From Teichococcus wenyumeiae (lineage in GTDB: Bacteria; Pseudomonadota; Alphaproteobacteria; Acetobacterales; Acetobacteraceae): a stretch of DNA of 64,000 nucleotides. The position numbers were made by a program, and so were the translations under genes. Below the pieces are notes generated by a model. That model was not told the origin of the DNA, made no database searches, and saw only the letters and a program-made list of their open reading frames with translations. The stretch is taken from contig NZ_RFLX01000021.1 of NCBI RefSeq assembly GCF_003696345.1, positions 1-64,000 on the forward strand, read 5' to 3'. Of the stretch, positions 35,337 through 44,570 are shown piece by piece (the stretch's first letter is position 1; each line of letters begins with the position of its first letter).

Positions 35337-36398
35337 ATGCCGCTCCAACCCCAACAGACCCATAAGGCGAGCATGACCGAGACCACCATCCCCGAGAGCG
35401 AACTCCTCGACCTGACCACCCGTGCCCTGCACAGCGGCGGCATGCGGGAGGAGGATGCGGCCCAGACAGCCCGGGTGCTGGTGCTGGCGGATATGTTCGG
35501 CGTCCGCACCCATGGCATCAGCCGGGTGGCGCAGTACCTGGGCCGCGTGCGCGTCGGCGGCATCGATGCGCGGGCCGAGGTGCAGGTGGCGCGGATGGCG
35601 CCCGGCCTTTCCATGGTGGATGGCCGCAACGGCATCGGCCCGCTGGTCGGCATGCATGCGCTGGAGGCGGCGATGCAATCGGCGCGCGAGGTCGGCATCG
35701 GTGCCGCCTTCGCGCGCGGCAGCAACCATTTCGGCCCGATCCTGCCCTACAGCTTCCTGGCCGCGCAGCAGGGCTTCGCCAGCATCATCGCCAGCAACGC
35801 GACCACCACCATCGCGCCCTGGGGCGGCAAGGATACGCGGGTAGGCAACAACCCGATGGGCATCGGCATGCCCAATCCGGGTGGCGATCCCATCCTGCTC
35901 GACATCGCGCTCTCGGTCGCGGCGCGGGCCAAGATGCGGAAGCTGCTGCAGCAGGGCCAGCCTTTGCCGGAAGGCTGGGCGGCGGATGCCGATGGCAAGC
36001 CGACCACCGACGCCAAGAAGGGGCTGGAAGGCTTCCTGCTGCCGATGGGCGGGCACAAGGGCTATGGGCTGGCGGTCATGGTGGACCTGCTGGCGGGCCT
36101 GCTCTCCGGCGCCGCCTACCTGACCCATGTACAGGCCTGGGACAAGAACCCCGAGGCCGCGCAGAATCTCGGCCATGTCTTCATCCTGATCGACACGGCG
36201 AAGCTCCATTCCGCCGAATGGATGCGGGAGCGCATGGCGGATTTCGGCGACATCCTGCGCAGCACGCCCGCCGCCGACCCCGCCCAGCCGGTGATGGCGC
36301 CCGGCGACCGGGAGATGGCGCTCTACGCCAGGGCCAAGCGGGAGGGCGTGACCGTCGCCACAGCGGACCTGGAGGCCTTGCAGGCACCTGCCGGCTGA
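35337..36398 (+). CDS. Ldh-family NAD(P)-dependent dehydrogenase (malate/sulfolactate/ureidoglycolate type)
   Basis: 353 residues of the YlbC/Ldh2 fold, unrelated to classical lactate dehydrogenase. The catalytic and binding blocks are RTHGISRVAQYL, RGSNHFGPILPYS, WGGKDTRVGNNPMGIG and LPMGGHKGYGLAVMVD. It would oxidise a 2-hydroxy acid to a 2-keto acid in the cytoplasm. Length and motifs are complete. It sits two bases after the Bug gene and about 70 bp before a metallo-hydrolase gene in the same operon. The substrate is unknown. Confidence 0.9.
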   Translation: MPLQPQQTHKASMTETTIPESELLDLTTRALHSGGMREEDAAQTARVLVLADMFGVRTHGISRVAQYLGRVRVGGIDARAEVQVARMAPGLSMVDGRNGIGPLVGMHALEAAMQSAREVGIGAAFARGSNHFGPILPYSFLAAQQGFASIIASNATTTIAPWGGKDTRVGNNPMGIGMPNPGGDPILLDIALSVAARAKMRKLLQQGQPLPEGWAADADGKPTTDAKKGLEGFLLPMGGHKGYGLAVMVDLLAGLLSGAAYLTHVQAWDKNPEAAQNLGHVFILIDTAKLHSAEWMRERMADFGDILRSTPAADPAQPVMAPGDREMALYARAKREGVTVATADLEALQAPAG

Positions 36399-36470
36399 CC
36401 CGGAAGGCAGCCCGATACCAGCGCCGGCCCTGCCCGGGCCGGCACCGAAATCATGACGAAAGGCAGTAAG

Positions 36471-37253
36471 ATGTCCTGGACGGTCGAGATCCTGCTGCAG
36501 GGCTACCCTGGCAAATCCAAGTATCACGGTGGCCTTGGCTGGAGCACGGTGGCCCTGGCGCGCGGGCCGGCCGGGCGGATCGCGCTGCTGGACACCGGCG
36601 GCTTCGGCGCGCGGCGGCGCCTGCTGACGCAGCTCGAGGCCGCCGGCGTGGCGCCGGAGGCGGTGACGGACCTGCTGCTGACCCACCTGCATTACGACCA
36701 CTGCCTGAACTGGCCGATGTTCCCCAAGGCCACCATCCATGCCGGGGAGGCCGAGCTGGAGATGGCGCTCGCCCTGCCGGACGGTGACCCGCTCTATCCC
36801 GAATTCACCGTGCGGGAGCTGGCCCGGCATCCGCGCCTGCGGCGGCTGCGGGATGGCGAGACGGGCCTGTCGGGCATCGCCTGCTTCACGGCGCCCGGGC
36901 ATACGCTGCACCACCTTGTCTTCGTGATCGAGGGTGCGCAGCGCACCATCTTCTCGGCCGACGTGGCCAAGAACCGCGCGGAACTGGCCACCGGCCGCGC
37001 CGACATGACCTTGGATGCCGCTGCCCACGCGGCCTCCATCGCCCGGCTGAACGCCGTGTGGCGCGAGGTGCCGGGAACCGTGCTGATGCCGGGCCATGAC
37101 CTCGCCCTGACCCTGGACGCGGCGGGCCGCATGGTGCCGCATGGCCAGCGCGCCTGCATGATCGAGGCATGGTTCGCCAATGACCTCGATGAGGTCTCCC
37201 GCTTCGACCTGACTGAGCAGGGACTGGCCGGAGGCGGCGCGCATCATGGCTGA
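36471..37253 (+). CDS. Metallo-beta-lactamase-fold hydrolase
   Basis: 260 residues. The zinc motif is THLHYDHC (HxHxDH), with further ligands in APGHTLHH, the aspartate in FSADVAKNR and MPGHD near the C-terminus. The pattern resembles AHL-lactonase-like and other lactone hydrolases. ATG 36471 follows AAAGG by eight bases; ATG 36453 lacks a ribosome site. It overlaps the aconitase-family gene by eight bases, so the two are translationally coupled. A lactone intermediate in the pathway is a reasonable guess. Confidence 0.88.
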   Translation: MSWTVEILLQGYPGKSKYHGGLGWSTVALARGPAGRIALLDTGGFGARRRLLTQLEAAGVAPEAVTDLLLTHLHYDHCLNWPMFPKATIHAGEAELEMALALPDGDPLYPEFTVRELARHPRLRRLRDGETGLSGIACFTAPGHTLHHLVFVIEGAQRTIFSADVAKNRAELATGRADMTLDAAAHAASIARLNAVWREVPGTVLMPGHDLALTLDAAGRMVPHGQRACMIEAWFANDLDEVSRFDLTEQGLAGGGAHHG

Positions 37254-39900
37254 TGACCGGCAGGGTGACGTGGCGCCGGTGCCGGCGCGCTGGCTGGAAG
37301 GCCCCTTCGGCCGGCTGCGCTGCATCGACCTGCCGGCCGTGGCGGGCGGGCGGGAGGCGCTGGCGCGGATGCCCTGGTGCCACCGCATCCTGCTGGAGAA
37401 TGTCATGCGCCAGCCGGAGGCCGCGCAGCGTGCCGCCGGGCGCGCGGCCCTGATGGGTTGGCTGGAGACGGGGCAGTCGGAGGCCGAGATCCCCTTCGCG
37501 CCCGGCCGCATCCTGATGCACGACACCACCTGCGGGCCGGCGCTGGTGGATATCGCCGCCATGCGGGACGTGCTCGCCCAGGCGGGCGGCGACCCCGCGC
37601 GCCTCAACCCGGCGGTGCCGGTCGCCACCTCCACTGACCACTCGCTGCCCGTGGATGTTTCCGCCCGGCCGGATGCCGTGCGGGCCAATATGGCGAACGA
37701 GATGGCGCGCAATGCCGAGCGCTACCGCTTCATGAAATGGGCGGCGGGCACGGTGAACGGCTTCCGCGTCTTTCCGCCCGGCACCGGCATCATGCACACC
37801 ATTAATCTGGAGCGGCTGGCCACCGTGGTCTCGATCGAGATCCGGGATGGCGAGCCCTGGGCGGTGCCGGACACGCTGGTGGGCACGGACAGCCACACGC
37901 CCATGGTGAACGGCATCGGCGTGCTGGGCTGGGGCGTGGGCGGCATCGAGGCCGAGGGCGTGATGTTCGACGTGCCCGTCTCCCTGCGCGTGCCGGAGGT
38001 GGTCGGCGTGCGCCTGGAGGGCGCCGTGCCGGAAGGCAGCCTGGCCACCGACCTCGCCCTGACCGTGACGCAGATGCTGCGCGCGGCCGGCATTTCCGGT
38101 GAATTCGTGGAATTCTTCGGCCCCGGCATCGGACGGCTGACGGCCGGGCAGCGCGCCGTCGTGGCCAACATGGCGCCCGAATATGGCGCCACCACCGGCA
38201 TCTTTCCCATCGACGAGATGACGCTGCGCTACCTGCAGGACACGGGGCGCGACGCGGCACAGGTCGCGCTGGTGGAAAGCTACGCCAAGGCCCAGGGGCT
38301 GTGGCACGAGCCCGCGCAGGTTCCGCGCTACACGCGCGTGCTGGAGCTGGACCTTGCCTCCATCCGCCCCTCGCTGGCCGGCCCCCGCCGGCCGCAGGAC
38401 CGGCTGGCGCCCGCCGAGGTGCCGGCGGCGCTGCGGGACGCGGGCATCCATGGCGGCGGTGCGCCGGGGCAGGGCGGGATACCGGCGGATGCCGTGGCCA
38501 TCGCCGCCGTGACATCCTGCACCAATACCACCGATCTCGGCCTGCTGGTCGCCGCCGGCCTCGTGGCGCGCAAGGCGCGCGCGATGGGCCTGCAGGTGCC
38601 GCGCTGGGTCAAGACCTCCCTGACGCCCGGCTCGCCCAGCGCGGAACGGCGGCTGCGGCGGGCAGGACTGTTGCAGGACCTGGAGGCGCTGGGCTTCGGC
38701 ATCGCGGGCTATGGCTGCGCCACCTGCATCGGCAATTCCGGCCCCCTGCTGCCGGAAGTGGCGGAGGCCGTGCGGCGGGAAGGGCTGCGCCCCGTCGCCG
38801 TGCTCTCAGGCAACCGGAATTTCCCCGGCCGCGTGCATGCGCAGGTCGATGCTGCGCTGCTCGCCTCCCCGCCGCTGGTCGTGGCCTATGCCATCGCCGG
38901 GCGTGCCGCGCTGGATATCGGCCAGGACGTGCTGGCGACCACGCCGGAGGGGCGCGCGATCCGCCTCGCTGACCTCTGGCCATCGGCGATGGAGATCGAG
39001 GCGGTCACTACGGCCGCCAGCGACCCGGCCGACATCGCTTTGGCCGCGGCGGAGGCCGACGGTTCCGCCGCCTGGGCGGCGCTGGAGGCACCCGGCACCG
39101 CGCGCTTCCCCTGGGATGCCACCTCGACCTATCTGCGCCCGCCGCCTTTCGTCAATGTCGGGCCGGACAGCCAGAGGGAGGGTCCGCTGGTGGCCCACCC
39201 CCTGCTGGTGCTGGGCGACGACATCACCACCGACCACATCTCCCCCGCCGGCGCGATCCCCGCCCGGAGCGACGCCGCCTCCTGGCTGGTCGAGCGCGGC
39301 GAGAACCCCCAGGACCTCAATGTCTATGCCTCCCGGCGCGGCAACTGGGAGGTGATGCTGCGCGGCCTCTTCACCAACAAGGCCGCGGTGAATCATCTGG
39401 CGGCGGGGCTCGCGCCCGGCCAGTCTGTCTTCGCGCTGACAGGGGAGGTGCTGCCGGTCTGGCGCGCTGCCGCACGCTACGAGGAAGCCGGGTTGCCGGT
39501 GGTGATCCTGGCCGGCGAACGCTACGGAACCGGCTCCTCGCGGGACTGGGCGGCCAAGGGTGCCCAGTTGCTGGGTGTGCGGGCGGTGCTGGCGAACAGC
39601 TTCGAGCGCATCCACCGCGCCAATCTTGTAGGCATGGGCGTGCTGCCGCTGCGCCTGCCGGATGGCTGGCGCTTCGACCAGCTTGGCCTGGAGGCCGGCG
39701 ACCTTGTCGAGGTCGCATTGCAGGACGCCGTTCTGAAGCCCCGCGCCGCCGTGCCGGTGGTTCTGCGGCGGCGGGACGGCAGCCTGCTGCGCGGCACCGC
39801 CATGGCCCTGCTGGATACCGCGCGCGAGGTGAGCCTGATCCAGGCCGGTGGCATGATCCCGACCATCCTGCGCCGTGCACTGGCAGCCGGGAGGGCATAG
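37246..39900 (+). CDS. Aconitase-family hydratase with non-housekeeping active-site segments
   Basis: 884 residues, the length of AcnA. The 4Fe-4S cysteines are in TSCTNTTD and GCATCIGNSG; the swivel domain carries GERYGTGSSRDWAAKG. Two substrate-site regions differ from housekeeping AcnA: the usual QDFTGVP is HDTTCGP, and GICHQVNLE is GIMHTINLE. The second is closer to AcnD-like methylcitrate dehydratases. SCTNTSNP is also changed to SCTNTTDL. It is last in the Bug-Ldh-MBL operon and therefore probably acts on a transported tricarboxylic or related acid rather than in the TCA cycle. A hairpin follows. Confidence 0.88.
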   Translation: MADDRQGDVAPVPARWLEGPFGRLRCIDLPAVAGGREALARMPWCHRILLENVMRQPEAAQRAAGRAALMGWLETGQSEAEIPFAPGRILMHDTTCGPALVDIAAMRDVLAQAGGDPARLNPAVPVATSTDHSLPVDVSARPDAVRANMANEMARNAERYRFMKWAAGTVNGFRVFPPGTGIMHTINLERLATVVSIEIRDGEPWAVPDTLVGTDSHTPMVNGIGVLGWGVGGIEAEGVMFDVPVSLRVPEVVGVRLEGAVPEGSLATDLALTVTQMLRAAGISGEFVEFFGPGIGRLTAGQRAVVANMAPEYGATTGIFPIDEMTLRYLQDTGRDAAQVALVESYAKAQGLWHEPAQVPRYTRVLELDLASIRPSLAGPRRPQDRLAPAEVPAALRDAGIHGGGAPGQGGIPADAVAIAAVTSCTNTTDLGLLVAAGLVARKARAMGLQVPRWVKTSLTPGSPSAERRLRRAGLLQDLEALGFGIAGYGCATCIGNSGPLLPEVAEAVRREGLRPVAVLSGNRNFPGRVHAQVDAALLASPPLVVAYAIAGRAALDIGQDVLATTPEGRAIRLADLWPSAMEIEAVTTAASDPADIALAAAEADGSAAWAALEAPGTARFPWDATSTYLRPPPFVNVGPDSQREGPLVAHPLLVLGDDITTDHISPAGAIPARSDAASWLVERGENPQDLNVYASRRGNWEVMLRGLFTNKAAVNHLAAGLAPGQSVFALTGEVLPVWRAAARYEEAGLPVVILAGERYGTGSSRDWAAKGAQLLGVRAVLANSFERIHRANLVGMGVLPLRLPDGWRFDQLGLEAGDLVEVALQDAVLKPRAAVPVVLRRRDGSLLRGTAMALLDTAREVSLIQAGGMIPTILRRALAAGRA

Positions 39901-39903
39901 CCG

Positions 39904-39934
39904 CGCGCCGCTGCCCGGGAAGAGCAGCGGCGCG
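39904..39934. terminator. Bidirectional hairpin between aconitase and MFS genes
   Basis: CGCGCCGCTG and CAGCGGCGCG form a perfect 10-bp stem with an 11-base loop, directly after the aconitase stop and 13 bp from the convergent MFS stop. No T-run is present. Confidence 0.6.
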
Positions 39935-39946
39935 ACGGGTGCCTGA

Positions 39947-41176
39947 CTATCCGGCCGCCTGGCTGGGCCGGGACGCGGCCGCGACGGTCAGGGCGACGAT
40001 GGCCACAACCAGGGGCACGAAGGACAGCCACAGGACGGTGTCCCAGCCATAGGAGGCCAGCAGGCCGCCCGACAGGAAGGAGCCGAAGGCCATGGTCCCG
40101 AACACGACGAAGTCGTTGAAGGACTGCACCCGCGCCCTTTCCTCCGGGCGGTGGCATTCGAGCACCAGGGCCGAGGCGCCCACGAAGCCGAAGTTCCAGC
40201 CCAGGCCGAGCAGGATCAGGGTGAGCCAGAAATGCGCCACATCCACGCCGGTCAATCCGACGGCGGCGGATGCGGCGATCAGCATGAGACCCGCCGTCAC
40301 CACGCGGGGCGCGCCGAAGCGGGTGATCAGCCGCCCGGTGAAGAAGCTCGGGCCATACATCGCGATCACGTGCCACTGGAGGCCGAGGTTGGATGCTTCC
40401 TGCGGCAGGCCGCACATCTGCATCGCGAGGGGCGCGGCCGTCATGAGGAAGTTCATGAGCAGATAGGAGACGACCCCGCAGATCACGGCGGTGATGAAGC
40501 GCGGCTGGCGTGCGATGACGCCGAGCGGCCGGCCGCGCGCCGTCTCCGCCGCCGTCGGCCTGGGCAGCCGGACGCCGAGCAGGATAACGGCGGAAAGCGC
40601 GGCCACGGCGGCCTGCGCCAGGTAGGTGGCGGCGAAGAGATGGGGCAGCCACAGGTGCATCGTGAAGGTGACAAGCTGCGGCCCAAGGACCCCGGCAAAG
40701 ACACCGCCCGCCATGACGGCCGACAATGCCCGCGCACGCCGCTCCGGCGGCGCGCAATCGGCGGCCGCGAAGCGGAAGGACAGCACCACGGCGGCATAGA
40801 CCCCGCCGAAGAAGGTCGCCACGCAGAACAGCCAGAAGGAGCCCAGCACCACCGCCAGCGCGGCGAGCAGGCCGACCAGCACGCCGCAGCCCGTGCCGGT
40901 CAGGAAGGCGGCCCGGCGGCCGTGGCGCTGCGCGATGAGGCCCGCCGGCAAGGTGCAGGCCGCCATCCCCACCACGAAGATGGAGATGGGCAGCGTCGCC
41001 AGCGCCGGGCTGGGCGCAAGCGTGTGGCCGACAATCGCCCCGGTTGCGTAGACCACCACCGAATTCGCCCCGGCAAGCGCCTGCGCGACCGCCAGCCGCA
41101 GGACATTCCCGCGCTCGTGCTGATAGGGGCTGGCGGGCGACAGCCCGGCCGCAGTGGCGCTTTTGGCTTGTGACAT
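39947..41176 (-). CDS. MFS transporter
   Basis: A 409-residue twelve-segment carrier. The loop 2-3 motif is GLIAQRHGRRAAFLTGTG, and a matching loop 8-9 motif is GRLITRFGAPRV. The N-terminus is soluble and polar. Several features (ARALSAVMAGGVFAGVLGPQ, GWNFGFVGASALVLECHRPE) match uncharacterised efflux-type MFS proteins. It is 8 bp downstream of the TPR gene and probably co-transcribed. The substrate is unknown. Confidence 0.88.
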   Translation of the reverse strand: MSQAKSATAAGLSPASPYQHERGNVLRLAVAQALAGANSVVVYATGAIVGHTLAPSPALATLPISIFVVGMAACTLPAGLIAQRHGRRAAFLTGTGCGVLVGLLAALAVVLGSFWLFCVATFFGGVYAAVVLSFRFAAADCAPPERRARALSAVMAGGVFAGVLGPQLVTFTMHLWLPHLFAATYLAQAAVAALSAVILLGVRLPRPTAAETARGRPLGVIARQPRFITAVICGVVSYLLMNFLMTAAPLAMQMCGLPQEASNLGLQWHVIAMYGPSFFTGRLITRFGAPRVVTAGLMLIAASAAVGLTGVDVAHFWLTLILLGLGWNFGFVGASALVLECHRPEERARVQSFNDFVVFGTMAFGSFLSGGLLASYGWDTVLWLSFVPLVVAIVALTVAAASRPSQAAG

Positions 41177-41184
41177 GGAGTTCC

Positions 41185-42519
41185 TCAGGGCGTGATCTGG
41201 CTGAGCCAGCGCGTGTCGCGCAGCGACGGACGACGGTGGAGGCGGCGGTTCAGCAGCGCATGGGCCTCGGCGGCCTCGCCGCTGCGCATCAGGGCGAGGA
41301 TCAGCGTATCCTCGATCACCTCGCGCTGGGCACCGCTGCCGCCGATGCGCGTGACCTCGCCCGCGACCGGCTCCAGGATGCCGGCGCAGACAGCGTAGTC
41401 ACCTTCCACGAAGGCAAGTGCCGCGCGGCAGATGGCGGGCACCACGGGCCCGGCGGCGAGGCTGCCTGCCTCCACCAGCCGGGTCAGTGCCGTGGCCCGC
41501 TGCTCCACCCCGGCCTTGTCGCCGGTGGCGGCCGCGAGAAGGGCCATGTGGACATCGGCGAAGGCGAAGCCTGCCTGCGGGAAGACGGGCGCGGCATAGG
41601 CCGCCGCTGCCTCCCAGAGCCCCTCCGGCACCGTGTGGCCGTATGACCGCAGGCGCCAGAGCAGGGAGGCCGCGTCGCTCATCACGTTGACGGCCATGCC
41701 GGCCGATGCCGAGGGCTGGACGTGGTCCGCATAGATCGCGAGGGCCCGCCCTGCGTCGCCACGCTCCAGCGCAACCAGCGCCGCGTGCCACGCGATGTGG
41801 CCATGCAGGGTGCCGCCCCGGTCGTAGCCGGGTAGCCAGCCTGCGATCAGCCTGTCCGCGTCCTCGCCAGCGCCGCCCTCGAACATGGCATGCGAGAGGG
41901 CGTGGACCGCGTTCGCATTGGCGCGCCGGAGGTCGAAGGCACGCTGCGCGAGGTCACGGCCAAGCCCGGCCGCGCCGTTCTCGGCATGGGCCCAGCCCCG
42001 GTAGGTGAGGAACCACCAGTCATCCTCCCCGAAGTGCCGGGCATGGCGCTCGCAGAGGTCCACCCGCGCCTGGTCATGGTCCGCCATGCCGGAGAAGGCG
42101 AAGAGCCCGAAGGCGCCCAGCGGCAGCGAAAGGACCAGCACATCGCGGGGCCAGGCATCGGCATGCGCCAGCGCCCGCTCCAGCGCCCTGGCCGGTTGGC
42201 CATGGATCACGAGCGAGAGAACCTCGACATGGCTCCGCTCCCGATCCGTTCCGGAGCGGGCGGCGGCTTCCGCTGCCGCCGCGATACGCGCCCTGGCCTG
42301 CGCTGGCTCGGCACGGATGGCATGCAGGCGGGCACGGGCCGCATGGGCCAGGGCGAAGTCCGGATCGGCCGCGGCAGCCTCGTCCAAAGCCTCGGCGGCA
42401 CCGGGCCAGGCCGAGAGAAGGAGATCGACACCCTCGCGGTAGCGCTCGGCCGCGACATCGGAGGCGGTCGAGAGCGGCAGGCCGCGACGGTCGAGGCGGG
42501 CCATGGCAGGGGTCCTCAT
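41185..42519 (-). CDS. TTC38-like tetratricopeptide repeat protein
   Basis: 444 residues of helical repeats. Blocks such as NANAVHALSHAMFEGG, HGHIAWHAALVALERGD and ALAIYADHVQP match the TTC38 family, which is conserved from bacteria to humans but has no known activity. There is no signal peptide. Starts at 42519 or 42504 are possible. It is upstream of an MFS gene on the same strand and divergent from an AraC regulator, so it may support or regulate the carrier. TPR folds bind proteins or peptides. Confidence 0.8.
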   Translation of the reverse strand: MRTPAMARLDRRGLPLSTASDVAAERYREGVDLLLSAWPGAAEALDEAAAADPDFALAHAARARLHAIRAEPAQARARIAAAAEAAARSGTDRERSHVEVLSLVIHGQPARALERALAHADAWPRDVLVLSLPLGAFGLFAFSGMADHDQARVDLCERHARHFGEDDWWFLTYRGWAHAENGAAGLGRDLAQRAFDLRRANANAVHALSHAMFEGGAGEDADRLIAGWLPGYDRGGTLHGHIAWHAALVALERGDAGRALAIYADHVQPSASAGMAVNVMSDAASLLWRLRSYGHTVPEGLWEAAAAYAAPVFPQAGFAFADVHMALLAAATGDKAGVEQRATALTRLVEAGSLAAGPVVPAICRAALAFVEGDYAVCAGILEPVAGEVTRIGGSGAQREVIEDTLILALMRSGEAAEAHALLNRRLHRRPSLRDTRWLSQITP

Positions 42520-42635
42520 GCTGGAATCAAGGCAGGCTTCCTGGCGCCATCCTCGCCAGGATACCCCGCCACAGGATGACCGTCTTTCGACGGGGTGCCA
42601 ATCCATGTAGAATACCGGACAAACTGGAGCGTACC

Positions 42636-43448
42636 ATGATCTGGGAAACGATCACGGCGCCACCCGACGCAGCGCCCCCACGCCCGATGACGGTGCGCGC
42701 GCAGTCCATCCCCGCCCGCCACTTCTTCCCGGAGCATGCCCACCGCTGGAACCAGGTGGCTTATGCCATCTCCGGCGTGCTGACCGTGGCTGTGGAGGGG
42801 CGGTCCTTCGCCATCTCGCCGGAGCAGGCGGTGTGGCTGCCAACCGGCCAGACCCACCGCGTCGGGTCGCTGCTGGGCGCGGAGTTCCGCAGCCTCTGGA
42901 TCGCCGATGAAGCCGGCGCGGGCCTGCCGGGGAGCCCCACGGTCTTCAGCGTCTCGCCCCTGCTCCAGGCCTTGATCATCGAGGCTGCCGCCATTGAGGG
43001 GCAGGAGGATCGCGATGGATATGCGGGCCGCGTCACCGACCTGATCCTCGACCAACTCCGGCGCGCGAAGCCTCTTCCGGGGGCATTGCCGTGGCCGCGT
43101 GGGGGAGCTCTGGCAGAGGTGTGCGAAGCTCTTTACGCCAACCCGGCCGACCCGCGCGGGTCGGAGGAATGGGGCCAGGAACTCGCGATGTCGGCGCGGA
43201 CCCTGGCCCGGCGCTTCGAGGCGGAGCTGGGCATGAGCCTGCGCTCTTGGCGGCGGCGCCTGCGGCTGTTCAAGGCCATTGAACTGCTAGGCGGCGGCCT
43301 GGGCGTGACACAGACGGCGATGGAGCTCGGCTATGGCTCGACATCAGCCTTCATCTACGCATTCCGCACCGACATGGGGTGCAGCCCGCAGGTCCATATG
43401 CGGGGGCGCGGCGCGGACCGGGCTGCCGCAGCCGCATCTCGCGGGTGA
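42636..43448 (+). CDS. AraC family transcriptional regulator with N-terminal cupin
   Basis: 270 residues. The N-terminal cupin sensor carries HFFPEHAHRWNQVAYAISG and PEQAVWLPTGQTHRV. The C-terminal double helix-turn-helix contains LAMSARTLARRFEAELGMSL and TQTAMELGYGSTSAFIYAFR. ATG 42636 is chosen because GGAG lies seven bases upstream. It is divergent from the TPR-MFS pair (116 bp), its likely target. This cupin-AraC type often controls an adjacent MFS exporter gene. Confidence 0.9.
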   Translation: MIWETITAPPDAAPPRPMTVRAQSIPARHFFPEHAHRWNQVAYAISGVLTVAVEGRSFAISPEQAVWLPTGQTHRVGSLLGAEFRSLWIADEAGAGLPGSPTVFSVSPLLQALIIEAAAIEGQEDRDGYAGRVTDLILDQLRRAKPLPGALPWPRGGALAEVCEALYANPADPRGSEEWGQELAMSARTLARRFEAELGMSLRSWRRRLRLFKAIELLGGGLGVTQTAMELGYGSTSAFIYAFRTDMGCSPQVHMRGRGADRAAAAASRG

Positions 43449-43468
43449 TGGTGCTGCCGGACGCGCCA

Positions 43469-43518
43469 GAGGGCCGGACTTCGCGGCGGGCTGGCCAGCA
43501 CCCGGCTGGCCGGCCCTC
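43469..43518. terminator. Hairpin between convergent AraC and Bug genes
   Basis: GAGGGCCGG (43469-43477) and CCGGCCCTC (43510-43518) are perfect arms around a further GGCTGGCC/GGCTGGCC-rich loop. Located between two stop codons, it probably ends both transcripts. Confidence 0.55.
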
Positions 43519-43542
43519 CACCATCAGGGCAGCCGAGGCGGC

Positions 43543-44511
43543 TTATTCAGGCTTGATGTTGGCGCGGCGGGCGACATCGCCCCAGCGCTTGGTTTCAGCC
43601 GCGACAAAGGCGTGGAACTCTTCCGGCGAATTGCCGGCCGCCTGCAGCCCCAACTCGCGGAAGCGGGCGAGCACGTCGGTCTCCGTCAGCGCCGTCCGGG
43701 CTTCCTGGTTCAGCCGGTCGATGATCGGGCGCGGCACGCCGGCCGGGGCGAAGAGGCCGGTCCAGGAGACGGATTCGAAGCCCGGCAGCACCTCCGCGAT
43801 GGCCGGAAGGTCCGGCGCGGCCGGATTGCGCTCCAGCGACCCAACCCCCAGGGCCCGGATACGGCCGTCCTGGGCGATGGGCCAAGCGGAGGAGAAGTTG
43901 TCCAGGATCATCTGGATCTCCCCCGCCATCAGGTCGTTCAGGCTTTGCGAGCTGCCGCGATAGGGCACATGCACGGCGGCGCTGCCGATGGTCTGCAGCA
44001 TCAGCTCCATGCCCAGGTGCTGCGAGGTGCCGACGCCGGAGGAGCCATAGGTGAATGCGCCGGGCTTGGCCTTGAGGAGCTCGATCATCTCCCGCAGGTT
44101 CTGCGCGGGGACCTTGGGGTTCACCACCAGCAGGTTCGGCTGCTTCGCCAGCAGCGTGATGTCCCAGAAATCCTTCAGGTTGTCATAGGGCATGTTGGGA
44201 TAGACGCTGGCATTGATGGCATGCGCGCTGATGGTGCTGACGCACAGCGTGTAGCCGTCCGGCGCCGACTTGGCGCAGGCATCGCTGCCCAGGTTGCCGC
44301 CGGCGCCTGCACGGTTCTCCACCACCATCGGCTGGCCGAGCCGCTTGCTCATGCTCTGCGACACGACCCGCGCCAGGATGTCGGTCGCACCGCCCGGGGC
44401 GAAGGGCACGATGACGCGGATGGGGCGGTTGGGATAATCCTGCGCCTGTGCCCGGACGGGCACGACGGCGGCGACCAGGGCGAGGCCGAGCCAGAGAATT
44501 CGCATGGACAA
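43543..44511 (-). CDS. Bug/TctC family substrate-binding protein
   Basis: 322 residues; signal peptide ILWLGLALVAAVVPVRAQA. Blocks are PIRVIVPFAPGGATDILARV, VENRAGAGGNLGSDACA and SAPDGYTLCV. The TTG at 44511 lies nine bases after GGAGG and is a plausible start; ATG 44505 is the alternative. It is the last gene of the TPP-enzyme/FMN-dehydrogenase operon, which suggests a 2-hydroxy acid as ligand. Confidence 0.9.
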   Translation of the reverse strand: MSMRILWLGLALVAAVVPVRAQAQDYPNRPIRVIVPFAPGGATDILARVVSQSMSKRLGQPMVVENRAGAGGNLGSDACAKSAPDGYTLCVSTISAHAINASVYPNMPYDNLKDFWDITLLAKQPNLLVVNPKVPAQNLREMIELLKAKPGAFTYGSSGVGTSQHLGMELMLQTIGSAAVHVPYRGSSQSLNDLMAGEIQMILDNFSSAWPIAQDGRIRALGVGSLERNPAAPDLPAIAEVLPGFESVSWTGLFAPAGVPRPIIDRLNQEARTALTETDVLARFRELGLQAAGNSPEEFHAFVAAETKRWGDVARRANIKPE

Positions 44512-44570
44512 GGTTTATTTCCTCCGTCTTTCCGGTATTTGTTGCGCGGCTGCGCCGCAGCTCCGCGATA

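Noticed and set aside
35094-37712. Very long minus-strand open frame (872 codons) opposite the Bug-Ldh-MBL-aconitase genes
   Set aside because: It is the mirror of strongly conserved plus-strand genes in GC-rich DNA, and its translation is low-complexity (histidine, arginine, glycine rich) without domains.
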